Source of the DNA: Neobacillus sp. PS3-40
Lineage (GTDB): Bacteria > Bacillota > Bacilli > Bacillales > Cytobacillaceae
Direction of reading: 5' to 3'
DNA: 64,000 nucleotides
Assembly: GCF_030915485.1 (NCBI RefSeq)
Contig: NZ_CP133266.1
Location: 744,001-808,000, forward strand
The translations under genes and the position numbers were made by a program. The notes under the pieces are model-generated. The model worked only from the letters and a program-made list of their open reading frames with translations. It ran no database searches and was not told the origin of the DNA. This document shows positions 8,521 to 17,656 of the stretch, one piece after another. Positions within the stretch are counted from its first letter, which is position 1. Every line of letters begins with the position of its first letter.

Positions 8521-9433
8521 ATTTGCTGATATGAGTTTACTTTTTGTTACATTCATCTGGGGGACCACATTTGTTTTAGTGCAAAATGCAATTAATTCCC
8601 TCGAACCATTCTCATTTAATGGAATCAGATTTCTGATTGCTGCACTTTTACTAATCTTTTGGCTCATTATTTTCGAAAGAAAACAATTAAAGCAACTCGA
8701 TAAAAAGATCATTCTTTCTGGTGTTTTTATTGGATTTTGGCTTTTTGTTGGTTATGTAACCCAAACCATTGGCCTCTTATATACTACTTCCTCAAAGGCT
8801 GGATTTATTACTGGATTAAACGTTATTTTTGTTCCATTACTTTCAATGTTGTTATTAAAACAAACTTTAAGTAAAAATGTGATTGTAGGTGTAGCTATTG
8901 CAACGATCGGTTTATTCTTGCTTACGACCACCGATATATCTGCCTTTAATATCGGGGATGGGTTTGTATTTATTTGCGCAATAGCCTTTGCCATGCAAAT
9001 CATTTTCACAGGTAAATTTAGTGGTAAATACCCCACATTATTATTAACAGTCATTCAGATTTCAACAGTTTCAATATTATCTATTGTTTCTTCGTTTCTA
9101 TTTGAAGATTGGAAAAAAATGTTTCAAACTAACATTATACTATCCAAGGAAGTATTTATCGCAATTTTAATCACTGCTATTTTTGCTACTGCACTTGCAT
9201 TTTTATTGCAAACAAACTTTCAGAAATACACGACCACAACAAGAGTTGCGTTAATTTTCGCGATGGAACCGGTTTTTGCTGCAATTACTGGATACTTTTG
9301 GGCTCATGACCGCTTGACCTATAGTGCAATAACTGGCTGTATCCTCATTTTTGCTGGCATGATCTTTGCTGAGGTGCCTGTTAGGAAAATAACGTGGCTT
9401 AGAAAAAGTAATATTAAAAATAACTCCCTTTAA
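8513..9433 (+). CDS. DMT-superfamily (EamA) transporter
   Basis: About 306 residues with ten predicted membrane helices in two EamA repeats. The start is the ATG giving MNKFADMSLLF, with a GGAGG site upstream; the frame is open further back but that would lie inside ypdQ. Helix 1 contains FIWGTTFV, typical of these exporters. The substrate cannot be deduced. It is coupled to ypdQ by an eight-base overlap. Its stop codon lies inside the loop of the terminator. Confidence 0.88.
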   Translation: MNKFADMSLLFVTFIWGTTFVLVQNAINSLEPFSFNGIRFLIAALLLIFWLIIFERKQLKQLDKKIILSGVFIGFWLFVGYVTQTIGLLYTTSSKAGFITGLNVIFVPLLSMLLLKQTLSKNVIVGVAIATIGLFLLTTTDISAFNIGDGFVFICAIAFAMQIIFTGKFSGKYPTLLLTVIQISTVSILSIVSSFLFEDWKKMFQTNIILSKEVFIAILITAIFATALAFLLQTNFQKYTTTTRVALIFAMEPVFAAITGYFWAHDRLTYSAITGCILIFAGMIFAEVPVRKITWLRKSNIKNNSL

Positions 9434-9444
9434 TGAAGGGAGTT
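9422..9444 (+). terminator. Terminator of the ypdQ-transporter transcript
   Basis: AACTCCCTT and AAGGGAGTT arms; the transporter stop codon is in the loop. Confidence 0.8.
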
Positions 9445-9462
9445 TACTATTTTTTAACGAGA

Positions 9463-9744
9463 TTACATAGCCAACAGTTCTTTCTCTTTAGCAAACTGTA
9501 TGGCCGCTTTTCTCGTTTTTATTTTGCTTTCGATCAATGTTTCGAGTAGTGCTACATAGAAACTGCCATCAAATCTTTTCTGCGCCTTTAATGTCAGTTC
9601 AATTGCAGCATTGGTTATTTCATCGGACGCATTTGTATAATGTCTCCCAAAGTAAATAAAGCCAATTGCATCTCCTTGTAATTGAAAGCCCTTCCCATGT
9701 AAAGTATGCAAGTATTCTTCAACCGTCAGAACGAACTCCCCCAT
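9463..9744 (-). CDS. Conserved hypothetical protein (possibly DUF6123)
   Basis: 93 residues, soluble and mostly helical, with the aromatic motif GFIYFGRHYTNA near residues 28-39. I recall a DUF6123 family of this type in Bacillaceae, but could not search for it. It has no catalytic motif, signal or membrane segment. It lies between two unrelated genes on the same strand as the YuiD-like gene, with a 29-base gap, so it may share that transcript. Confidence 0.75.
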   Translation of the reverse strand: MGEFVLTVEEYLHTLHGKGFQLQGDAIGFIYFGRHYTNASDEITNAAIELTLKAQKRFDGSFYVALLETLIESKIKTRKAAIQFAKEKELLAM

Positions 9745-9773
9745 CCCTTATCAAACAAGCTATCCTATACCCC

Positions 9774-10265
9774 TTAAAATTTTAGCTTAAAAAAAGGCAA
9801 TTTTCTATCACTTTTTGATAATAAATATCCAATCATCCCAGTACATACCCCAAGTATTGCTCCCCCAATTACTTCTTCAGGCTTGTGGCCAAGCATTTCT
9901 TTTAGCTTTTTCGGTGATTTTTCCTTAAACTCAATACCCTTATCATTACGAATTTGGGTCATAAGTTCATCAAGCGAATTTACTTTTAAAGTTAATTCAC
10001 CAGTTTGACGGCGGATCCCCTGTGCATCATACATAACAATTAGCCCATAAATGAAGGAAAGAGCAAAATCAAAAGTAGGAACCCCTTGCTTTAATGCGAT
10101 GTACGTTGTAAGTGAAGACACCCCCGCAGAGTGGGAGCTTGGCATCCCTCCTGTTTCAAAGAATAATTCAGGTCGCCATTCCTTTTGTTTATAGTAATGA
10201 ATTGGGATTTTCATTCCTTGTGCAAGTCCAATACTTACTAATGCTATATAAACACCTTTATTCAT
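9774..10265 (-). CDS. YuiD-like DUF212 membrane protein (acid phosphatase/vanadium haloperoxidase-related)
   Basis: 163 residues. The motif GGMPSSHSAGVSSL near residue 40 is the phosphate-binding signature of the PAP2/haloperoxidase fold, and the family is DUF212. Three to four hydrophobic segments suggest a membrane protein. It is divergent from sspL. The usual phosphatase partner motifs are reduced in DUF212, so activity is uncertain. Confidence 0.85.
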   Translation of the reverse strand: MNKGVYIALVSIGLAQGMKIPIHYYKQKEWRPELFFETGGMPSSHSAGVSSLTTYIALKQGVPTFDFALSFIYGLIVMYDAQGIRRQTGELTLKVNSLDELMTQIRNDKGIEFKEKSPKKLKEMLGHKPEEVIGGAILGVCTGMIGYLLSKSDRKLPFFKLKF

Positions 10266-10350
10266 CCACCTTCACCTCTTTTACTATTGTGAAGAAAGAT
10301 GTGTTATATTATTCCCCTTGGAAATACTATAGGCATTGGAGGTGATAACT

Positions 10351-10488
10351 GTGAGTAAAAAAAATAACAAGAATCGCGGTGTCAAGGCTCCTGGGGTCAA
10401 TCCCCAAGGCTATGGGCAGGATGCAGAATTTTCCGAGGAACCAAAAAGTAAATTAGAAAATTTAGCGAAGAAAAACAATAAAAAATAA
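10351..10488 (+). CDS. sspL: Small acid-soluble spore protein SspL
   Basis: 45 residues from a GTG start with a strong GGAGGTGATAACTG ribosome site. The sequence (SKKNNKNRGVKAPGVNPQGY start, Lys/Asn-rich end) and its position beside ypcP match B. subtilis SspL, a minor forespore protein. It is too short for most ORF lists. Expected control is by SigG; I could not call the promoter with confidence. Confidence 0.9.
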   Translation: MSKKNNKNRGVKAPGVNPQGYGQDAEFSEEPKSKLENLAKKNNKK

Positions 10489-10513
10489 CAAAAGGCATCT
10501 TGATGCCTTTTGT
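10488..10513 (+). terminator. Terminator of sspL
   Basis: ACAAAAGGCATC-tt-GATGCCTTTTGT, a twelve-pair stem starting at the last base of the stop codon. Confidence 0.8.
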
Positions 10514-10559
10514 CGACAATCTGTGTGGTTGTCCCAAAAATGGGGCAGCCACTTATTTT

Positions 10560-11453
10560 TTAGGAAACAAAGAGTTCTTCAAACGGAAGCAAGCGGTGCA
10601 TTCCACGAAGCTCTAATTCCGTAAATTTATCAATAACCTTTTCCTTTTGCACATTAATTTTAGCATCATCAAGCGAACAGTTTACGGGAACATCGCATTT
10701 TATTTCAGCTAGCATTCTTGACAAATGTAGCATTTCTAAATCCTGCTCTATTTTTGTCTTAATTGATTTTGAAAGATTATTTAAATTAGCCATAATGCCC
10801 TCAATATGTTCATATTCCTGCAAAAGCTTAAGAGCAGTTTTTTCACCAATTCCTTTTACGCCTGGATAATTATCACTTGTATCTCCCATTAATGCTTTTA
10901 AATCAATCATTTGCTGAGGATTAATTCCTTTTTCCTCTAAAAAAGTTACTGGAGTATGAACAAGATAATTACCATAGCCTTTTTTAAGCAAAATAACTGA
11001 GACATTATCATCAAGAAGCTGTAAAATATCCTGATCCCCTGTTAAGATAGAGACATTTGCAACATCCTTTATCTTTGTAGCAATGGTTCCAATGCAATCA
11101 TCTGCTTCAAATCCATGAATCCCAATATTCGGGATATCCAAAGAAGCCACTACCTCTTTCACAATATCAAACTGAGGGATTAATTCATCTGGAGCAGCTG
11201 ATCGATTTGCTTTATAACCATCATAAAGTTCTGTTCTAAACGTTTTGCTACCCATATCCCAGCAAACAACAAGATGTGTTGGTTTGAAGGTCGAAACTGC
11301 CGTCATTAAGTGCTTAATGAAACCATGGATTCCATTAGTGGGAATCCCCTTTGAATTTATCATAAATTGTCCTGACACAGCCGTAGCATAAAATGCACGG
11401 AACAATAGGGCCATACCATCTACAAGCATTAGAGAAGGTTTTTGATTTTGCAC
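10560..11453 (-). CDS. ypcP: YpcP, 5'-3' exonuclease (FEN-like)
   Basis: 297 residues, matching the stand-alone version of the DNA polymerase I 5'-nuclease domain. Metal-binding acids appear in MLVDGMALLFRAF, VCWDMGS, EADDCIG and LTGDQDILQLL. The helix-3-turn-helix DNA-binding part is DTSDNYPGVKGIGEKTALKL. It is a flap endonuclease/exonuclease expected to help remove Okazaki primers. It follows the B. subtilis order beside sspL. Confidence 0.95.
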   Translation of the reverse strand: MQNQKPSLMLVDGMALLFRAFYATAVSGQFMINSKGIPTNGIHGFIKHLMTAVSTFKPTHLVVCWDMGSKTFRTELYDGYKANRSAAPDELIPQFDIVKEVVASLDIPNIGIHGFEADDCIGTIATKIKDVANVSILTGDQDILQLLDDNVSVILLKKGYGNYLVHTPVTFLEEKGINPQQMIDLKALMGDTSDNYPGVKGIGEKTALKLLQEYEHIEGIMANLNNLSKSIKTKIEQDLEMLHLSRMLAEIKCDVPVNCSLDDAKINVQKEKVIDKFTELELRGMHRLLPFEELFVS

Positions 11454-11531
11454 TTCTGTCGTCTCCCCTTTTGAAATGCGTCTTTTATTTTTTACACTTT
11501 TCCCATTATAGCATAGGGGGAGTCCTAATAA

Positions 11532-12359
11532 TTATTTAATTTCATTTTCCTCATACGATATCCAGTCACTAAAGCTTCCAATATAAAGTTTAACATTCTG
11601 ATACCCTGCTTCTTTTAAAGCCAAGTAATTAGGAGTAGCTGTTACTCCTGAACCACAATATACAATAATTTGTTTTGAAGGATCAACATCTGCAAATCTT
11701 TTTTGTTGTTCGTTTGCTTGCCTAAATAATCCGCTCTTTAATCCCTCAAACCAAGGCTTGTTGATTGCCTTTGGGATATGTCCTGCCTTTTTATCAATTG
11801 GTTCTTCAATTCCTAAAAATCTTTTTTCCTCGCGTGAATCAATTAATATACCAGATTCTAATTGACCATAGATAACTTCTTTTACATCCTCCATTGAAGC
11901 AATTATTTCTTTCTGTAAACGGATGGAAAAATTCGTACTTTCATTACTAGAAATTTCTGCTGTAATTGGATAGTTCGCATCCTTCCATTCTTTAAAGCCT
12001 CCATCAAGAATGAAAACTTGTTCATGTCCTAAGTACTGTAACATCCACCAAAATCGTGCAGCAAATGCACTTTCGCCGTTATCGTATGCGATAATAATAG
12101 TTTTGTCATCAATTCCTGCACTTTCCAATTTCCCAACAAATTCTTCTATGTTAGGAAGAGGATGACGCCCTCCATGTATGCTAGCGGGCTTTGATAAATC
12201 CTTTTCAAGATCAAAAAAAACAGCACCAGGAAGATGACTTTCCAAATAAGCTTCCTTCCCTTTATTAGGCTCTGCTAACGAAAACCTACAATCGATGATT
12301 TTTATATTCTTTTCAGGTAATTTTTTTAACAGCCACTCTTTATCCTTCACATACTTCAT
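11532..12359 (-). CDS. Two-domain rhodanese-type sulfurtransferase
   Basis: 275 residues with two rhodanese domains. The N-terminal domain is inactive (EAYLESHLPGAVFFD). The C-terminal domain has the catalytic loop CGSGVTA with its cysteine near residue 237, the form seen in 3-mercaptopyruvate sulfurtransferases. It transfers sulfane sulfur to cyanide, thiols or proteins. It is inserted between ypcP and the YcgL-like gene, where B. subtilis has no such gene. The natural substrate is not deducible. Confidence 0.9.
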   Translation of the reverse strand: MKYVKDKEWLLKKLPEKNIKIIDCRFSLAEPNKGKEAYLESHLPGAVFFDLEKDLSKPASIHGGRHPLPNIEEFVGKLESAGIDDKTIIIAYDNGESAFAARFWWMLQYLGHEQVFILDGGFKEWKDANYPITAEISSNESTNFSIRLQKEIIASMEDVKEVIYGQLESGILIDSREEKRFLGIEEPIDKKAGHIPKAINKPWFEGLKSGLFRQANEQQKRFADVDPSKQIIVYCGSGVTATPNYLALKEAGYQNVKLYIGSFSDWISYEENEIK

Positions 12360-12386
12360 GCTTTATCACCCTTTACTTATTTGTAA

Positions 12387-13118
12387 TCAAATGTCTAATA
12401 GATCCCATAGCCAGTGTTCGAGCTGGTCTAAAGATGGCTGGATTTTGGGAAGAACCATGCTTTCATTCAGCTCTGCTACTGATAGGAAACGTATCATTTC
12501 ATTTATTTCGGTATTTGTTAAGAGAATTTGTTTCCTTTTCGCTTCAGTTAATGTCTGATAGGCGTCACCTATTCCCGATTGATTAAGGACGTTATCAATA
12601 TAATCATAAGGAGAAAAAATTGATTTTGATTTAATTAAACCTGTACAAATCAAATCTGCTCTGACGGCCTGAATGAGTTGTTTTTGTTTCTTAAAGTTAA
12701 ATTCTCCTTTGACCAATTCTTTTACATTCCGTTTTTTTACAGAGCTGTAATGTTTATATAATGAGAATGGAGAGTAATTGGTGGATATAAATTGTTTTAA
12801 TTGATTAGAAAATTGATTACTCTCCATATAAACATGGGGCGAAAAGGCCCACTCATAAATACTAGGATTAGACTTTAGAATAAGATCACATACTTTGAAA
12901 AGATCAAAGCCGGTCACATCGATTGGGGATTGGAATTCAAGTACATCTGGAATCTTTCGTAATGATAGATACTTTCTTACATTCCTATACCGATAAATAA
13001 AGCGAATATCAAAATCGGATTCATCCGTTTGAATTCCCCAAGCTCTACTCCCAGCTTCACATGCAAAAAGAATTTGAATTCCAAATTCATCCTCCATACC
13101 CACTAACCAATCTCTCAT
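12387..13118 (-). CDS. ycgL: Nucleotidyltransferase-fold protein, YcgL family
   Basis: 243 residues. The N-terminal motif AGSRAWG...DESDFDIRFIY contains the GS signature and two aspartates of the DNA polymerase beta-like nucleotidyltransferase fold. The C-terminal half is helical. The family resembles B. subtilis YcgL (DUF4269-like neighbours excluded); its substrate is unknown. It lies 18 bases after dynA on the same strand and is probably read from the dynA transcript. Confidence 0.8.
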   Translation of the reverse strand: MRDWLVGMEDEFGIQILFACEAGSRAWGIQTDESDFDIRFIYRYRNVRKYLSLRKIPDVLEFQSPIDVTGFDLFKVCDLILKSNPSIYEWAFSPHVYMESNQFSNQLKQFISTNYSPFSLYKHYSSVKKRNVKELVKGEFNFKKQKQLIQAVRADLICTGLIKSKSIFSPYDYIDNVLNQSGIGDAYQTLTEAKRKQILLTNTEINEMIRFLSVAELNESMVLPKIQPSLDQLEHWLWDLLDI

Positions 13119-13136
13119 ATCCTTTTCATCCTTTTA

Positions 13137-16100
13137 TCAAAATTCTTCTAGAGTTTGCTGAATTTCGATTAGTTGCTCGATTGAAACACCACCATCTAAA
13201 GTAGAAAGCAAGCTTACATAATAGTCTTCCACTTGCTCTACCATTTGCCTTAAAAGACGGGTGAATTCTCCATTTAATATATCAACATAGTAACTATTTA
13301 CCCGCTCTTGTTCAAATTTTGAATATTCTTCCGCAGGTATTGCTAAAGCATTATATAACTCTTCACTCATGATTCTTTTCTCATTTCTTTCAAAAAAGGA
13401 TTTTGGATTTTTAAAGGTTGACATAGCTTTTTGAAATAATTGCTTATTTACATCTTTAAATGCATTTTGAAAATCAAGCTCCTCTTCACGCTTAAACTCA
13501 AAAATAGAAAAAGAAAGATCTTGATTGATTTCTAAGATGCTTCGCACAATCCCAGCTTGAAATTCAGTAACTTTTTTTTCTAGAAAACGATCTAATCTTA
13601 CAGTTGTTGCTCTCATTTCTTGTGCAAAATCAAATCCAAGGCTTTCTAACAGCTCATCTAGTCCTAGTTGCAAGGCTTTCTTTAAATTGCGACCATCATC
13701 TCTTAATAAGGTTGGATTGAAAGCTTCTTTAAAAAAGTCACCAAAACGAAGAAAAACCCTTTGTTTCAAATAATAAATCAATTCATTTGCTTCTTGGAGA
13801 ATAAGGCTTTTTAATGTTTGAACGGTTTGTGCTTTTATAATCTCCATTATGGCCTTTTTTTGCTTTTCAATTTCAGAACGCTTTCGTTCCTTCATTGTCT
13901 GGTCTTCCATCGAGCTTTGAATCAACTTTTTAATTAAATCGGATACCCGTTTTAGCTCTATTTCTGAAGAAGCAATGGCCATTTTAGTCAAGTCATTGGA
14001 AATGAATGGATAAAAAGATCGTTCAAACTGATCCATTCTAGAAATTGTTGTATCAGCGTTATCCTTTTTTTCTTTTAATGCAAGCATGCTTGATAAAGAA
14101 AAAAGATGGGGGTTCCTAATCCCGTATTTAATAAGCTGTTCTTGAACATATTCTGCAACTGTTTCCTTCTCATCATCGTCTTCAGCAAGATCAATAGCAT
14201 TGATAATGAAGAACATTTTATCTAATTGAAACGAATCCTTAACACGTCCAAGCTGAATTAAAAACTCCCGATCTGCTTTTGAAAAAGCATGATTATAGTA
14301 GGTAACAAAAAGAATTGCATCAGAGTTCTTAATATAGTCAAAAGCAACACCTGTATGACGAGCATTAATAGAATCGGCACCTGGTGTATCCACGAGTGTG
14401 ATCCCTTTTCTTGTAAGTTCACAATCATAATAAAGATCAATCCATTCAATGAAACATGACTTTTCCTCTTTCACAACAAAATCACTAAATTCATTTAAAC
14501 TGATGTTTATTACCTTCCCAAGGAATTCTCCATATGTCCCAAATCCTTTAATAAACGCCTGCAAAAATGCATAATGTGTCTTCTCGAAGGCACCAATACT
14601 CTCCTTTTGTAACATGAGCTGATCCATTTTCTTTAATGCTTCTTGAAAACTTGTAGAATGTAAACCGAATACTTTAAGAGAACGGTTTAGATCATCTTGC
14701 ATAGTTGATATTTCTTTAAATTTCACAAGAACTGTACCATGCCGATGCGTTTCATTAACAGGCTTAATTCTGTTAATTGCGGCTGTTGTCGGGTTTGGTG
14801 ATACTGGAAGAACTTTTTCGCCCATCAACGCATTTGCAAAAGAAGATTTACCAGCACTAAATGCTCCAAATAATGCGACTGTAAAACCCTTATTCTTTAA
14901 TCTTTCCGCTTTTTCTTCCAATTCGCGAGCAATTTTATTGAAGCCAGGGAGTGAATTTATTAGCTGTGATGCCTTCTTCAGCCTTTTTGATGTCTCTTGC
15001 AGTTGGTCACTTGCCTTTTGATGAACTATTGAATCCACATATAATTGTTTCTTCATGTAATGATCACTTTTTTGTACCTTCACACTGTTTGTTACATATT
15101 CACCATGAACCACTTCAAATTCTTCTTCATGGGCCATGAAAAGTTGATCAAACTCTTGTTCTCCTCCACCATTCTGCAATAACAACTCTTCCATTTTCTT
15201 TTCTTTATCTGCAAATTTCGTTTTAAACCTATTTAATTCTTCAAAAGCATGAACATATCGTTCAATATTTTTAAATTCATTTTTATAACGCTCTTTTAAA
15301 ATTGCATTTCGGTTATCTAAAGCCTGAAAAAAAAGTTTTTTAAACTCAAATAAAAAGTTTTTTGCTATTTTTTTTATTTCATTTGCTACTTCATCCGTAT
15401 AATTTAATACATAGTTTCCTGACAATCTTGCCCCAGGCTTTACCACGTTAACTAATAAATCTGATCGAAAATGGATGGAAAAAGAGTTTACTCGCTCAAG
15501 TAAATCTGTTTGTTCAAGCCCATAAAACTTAATTTCTTTTCCTAAAAATTCACGTAAGTGCCATTCAAGCTGCGATTTTGCTTTATCTAACATATCCTTA
15601 TAAAAGCTTTCAAGTCTTGCCTCTCGTTCAGCAAATGTCTTTTGTTTTCCAAATAGGAACCCAACCTTAAATTCAGGCTGACAGGCTTCAAGATAAGACT
15701 CTGCTAAAGATCTTGTTTGAGATGGCATCAAGTAAGCATTTTTTAAAATATGGCTCGTTTCTTGATCAAATTGCCTTTCAGCCAACTCAAATCCTTCTTC
15801 AATTTCCTGCAGTTTTGTCTTTTTTTCACTGTACGTTTCAACCAAATTTTTTTGGTCTTCACTTGATAGTTCCTCTAAGATTTTTTTAACTGGTTGAATC
15901 GTAATTTCTTCTCTTTTTCTTGTTTGTTCAAGATGGTCCCAGACAATTCTTTTCAGAGACCTGGAGATAGATTGTGACAGGAACTGATCCTTCATTTCTA
16001 ATTTTTCATTTATAAATTGCTGCAAGTCAGTAAATTGATTAAAGACTAGGTCAACATTTTTCAAAGATGTGTAAAAAATACGAGCGGGTTTTACTGACCA

Positions 16101-16787
16101 TGATGCAAATGATTCAAGAACACTATTTTGGAACTCTTCGAAACTTAACTCTTCCTCTTTGTGTTTATCAATTTGATTGATAACCAGATAAACTTCTTTT
16201 CCCGCTTCTGCTAGTTCCTTCGTGAACAAAAAATTCAATTCTGATTGAACATGATTATAGTCCATTACATAAAAGACTAGATCTGCAAGGTGGATTGCTG
16301 ATTCTGTAGCAATCCTATGTGCATCATCAGCCGAATCAATCCCAGGTGTATCCATAATAATCGTATTAGCTGGCAATTTCGATTCGTTATAGCTAATTTC
16401 GATTTCTTTGATTTGGTCTCCATCTTTGCAATATTTTTTTACTAATTCATAGTCATATGGCGCTAAATAAAGTCGTGGCTTTTCATTTTTGAAAAAAACC
16501 TTTGCATATTCCTCACCGGATTTCACCTTAACTAAATTAGCGCTAGTAGGTATGGGGCTTGATGGAAGTAAGTTCTCCCCAACAATATTATTAATCATTG
16601 TTGATTTACCAGCTGAAAAATGACCGCAAAAAGCAATCACAAATTCTTTTTTTTCAAGCTTATGTGCTAATTGCTTTATTTTTTCCGTATTGGATGTGTC
16701 ATGATGCTTGAATAGGTAATGATAAGTGGAAACAAGTTCCCCTCTTAAAGTTTGGATTAACATTTGCTGTTTTGCTATTTGAACCAT
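13137..16787 (-). CDS. dynA: DynA (YpbR), tandem bacterial dynamin
   Basis: 1216 residues, a fusion of two dynamin units as in B. subtilis DynA (about 1193). The first GTPase has P-loop GHFSAGKST (55-63) and G3 DTPGID; the second has GAFSAGKSS (near 640) and DTPGAD. Each is followed by long coiled-coil helices. The protein tethers and fuses membranes in trans and protects against membrane damage and phage lysis. Both G1 and G3 motifs are intact. It starts at ATG with a weak ribosome site; the small ORF at 16903 lies just upstream. Confidence 0.96.
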   Translation of the reverse strand: MVQIAKQQMLIQTLRGELVSTYHYLFKHHDTSNTEKIKQLAHKLEKKEFVIAFCGHFSAGKSTMINNIVGENLLPSSPIPTSANLVKVKSGEEYAKVFFKNEKPRLYLAPYDYELVKKYCKDGDQIKEIEISYNESKLPANTIIMDTPGIDSADDAHRIATESAIHLADLVFYVMDYNHVQSELNFLFTKELAEAGKEVYLVINQIDKHKEEELSFEEFQNSVLESFASWSVKPARIFYTSLKNVDLVFNQFTDLQQFINEKLEMKDQFLSQSISRSLKRIVWDHLEQTRKREEITIQPVKKILEELSSEDQKNLVETYSEKKTKLQEIEEGFELAERQFDQETSHILKNAYLMPSQTRSLAESYLEACQPEFKVGFLFGKQKTFAEREARLESFYKDMLDKAKSQLEWHLREFLGKEIKFYGLEQTDLLERVNSFSIHFRSDLLVNVVKPGARLSGNYVLNYTDEVANEIKKIAKNFLFEFKKLFFQALDNRNAILKERYKNEFKNIERYVHAFEELNRFKTKFADKEKKMEELLLQNGGGEQEFDQLFMAHEEEFEVVHGEYVTNSVKVQKSDHYMKKQLYVDSIVHQKASDQLQETSKRLKKASQLINSLPGFNKIARELEEKAERLKNKGFTVALFGAFSAGKSSFANALMGEKVLPVSPNPTTAAINRIKPVNETHRHGTVLVKFKEISTMQDDLNRSLKVFGLHSTSFQEALKKMDQLMLQKESIGAFEKTHYAFLQAFIKGFGTYGEFLGKVINISLNEFSDFVVKEEKSCFIEWIDLYYDCELTRKGITLVDTPGADSINARHTGVAFDYIKNSDAILFVTYYNHAFSKADREFLIQLGRVKDSFQLDKMFFIINAIDLAEDDDEKETVAEYVQEQLIKYGIRNPHLFSLSSMLALKEKKDNADTTISRMDQFERSFYPFISNDLTKMAIASSEIELKRVSDLIKKLIQSSMEDQTMKERKRSEIEKQKKAIMEIIKAQTVQTLKSLILQEANELIYYLKQRVFLRFGDFFKEAFNPTLLRDDGRNLKKALQLGLDELLESLGFDFAQEMRATTVRLDRFLEKKVTEFQAGIVRSILEINQDLSFSIFEFKREEELDFQNAFKDVNKQLFQKAMSTFKNPKSFFERNEKRIMSEELYNALAIPAEEYSKFEQERVNSYYVDILNGEFTRLLRQMVEQVEDYYVSLLSTLDGGVSIEQLIEIQQTLEEF

Positions 16788-16861
16788 GAATCCTATTCCC
16801 CTTATAACAACATTTAATATGTTTATTTTATATGATTATTCAAAACTTTCCTATATAAAAA

Positions 16862-16895
16862 AAGAAAAGCCAGGGTAACAGCCCTAGCTTTTCTT
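16862..16895 (-). terminator. Hairpin between the 26-residue ORF and dynA
   Basis: AAGAAAAGC...GCTTTTCTT arms enclose an AGGG/CCCT inner stem; it directly follows the small ORF at 16903 on the minus strand. Confidence 0.7.
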
Positions 16896-16902
16896 GAACA
16901 TT

Positions 16903-16983
16903 TTAATGTGAAACATGTTTTAAGACGTGCTTCATGACAAATGCATATATAATCACCGTTGCACCAACAAAAGCAAAAGCCAT
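16903..16983 (-). CDS. Small membrane peptide, 26 residues
   Basis: ATG at 16983 preceded by GAGGAAGGTG at the right distance; the stop is at 16903 and a terminator follows. The peptide starts MAFAFVGATVIIYAFVMK and ends in a Lys/His-rich tail (KHVLKHVSH), so a single membrane helix with a basic end is likely. I do not recognise it. It lies upstream of dynA on the same strand, but the terminator separates them. Confidence 0.6.
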   Translation of the reverse strand: MAFAFVGATVIIYAFVMKHVLKHVSH

Positions 16984-17086
16984 CTATAACACCTTCCTCA
17001 ACCGCTCATTGATAATGATTTTCATCCTTAATTAAAGCTTATCACAACCGATAATCACATTCAATAGGCCTTTTCTAACTGTCACA

Positions 17087-17656
17087 TTAATTTAACAATT
17101 TAGGAAAAAAGCGATTACAACTCTTAAAGGAACCTTCATATTCTGTTAACCCCTTTAGTGCTCGTTCTTCTTCCGGAATACGAATGGAAAGAATCACGAT
17201 ATTTAGAATCGTGAATAATAACGCAGTAAAATAGGCATTAAAAAGTAATGGTATGATGAATAATTCTAATGTAACAACAGCATAATTCGGATGCTTTATA
17301 AACCGATAAGGCCCCCTCCGAATAACTTTTGCATTTGGTAATACGATAATCTTCGTATTCCAATATTTTCCCAATGATAAAATGATCCAAACTCTTATCC
17401 CCTGTGTTACGAAGAAAAGAATCCAAAGTAGTGGCCACAGCAAGGAGAGACCTCGATTAAACATGACCTTTTCCGTAAAAAAAGAACAAAAAAACAGTGA
17501 ATGAATTAAAACCATGTACAGATAGTGCTTCTTACCAAATTCGATTGCTCCTTGCTGTTTCATCCATTTTTCATTCTTCCTTGCAATAATAAGTTCCACA
17601 AGCCTCTGAAAAATAATGATGAAAAAAAGGATCAAGAAAAATGACAGATCTTCCAT
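17087..17656 (-). CDS. ypbQ: YpbQ, isoprenylcysteine carboxyl methyltransferase-type O-methyltransferase
   Basis: 189 residues, about five membrane helices. The motif RRGPYRFIKHPNYAVV is the SAM/substrate signature of the ICMT family. In B. subtilis YpbQ methylates the alkylpyrones made by BpsA, and here it directly follows bpsA with no gap. Membrane location suits lipid-like substrates. Confidence 0.92.
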   Translation of the reverse strand: MEDLSFFLILFFIIIFQRLVELIIARKNEKWMKQQGAIEFGKKHYLYMVLIHSLFFCSFFTEKVMFNRGLSLLWPLLWILFFVTQGIRVWIILSLGKYWNTKIIVLPNAKVIRRGPYRFIKHPNYAVVTLELFIIPLLFNAYFTALLFTILNIVILSIRIPEEERALKGLTEYEGSFKSCNRFFPKLLN

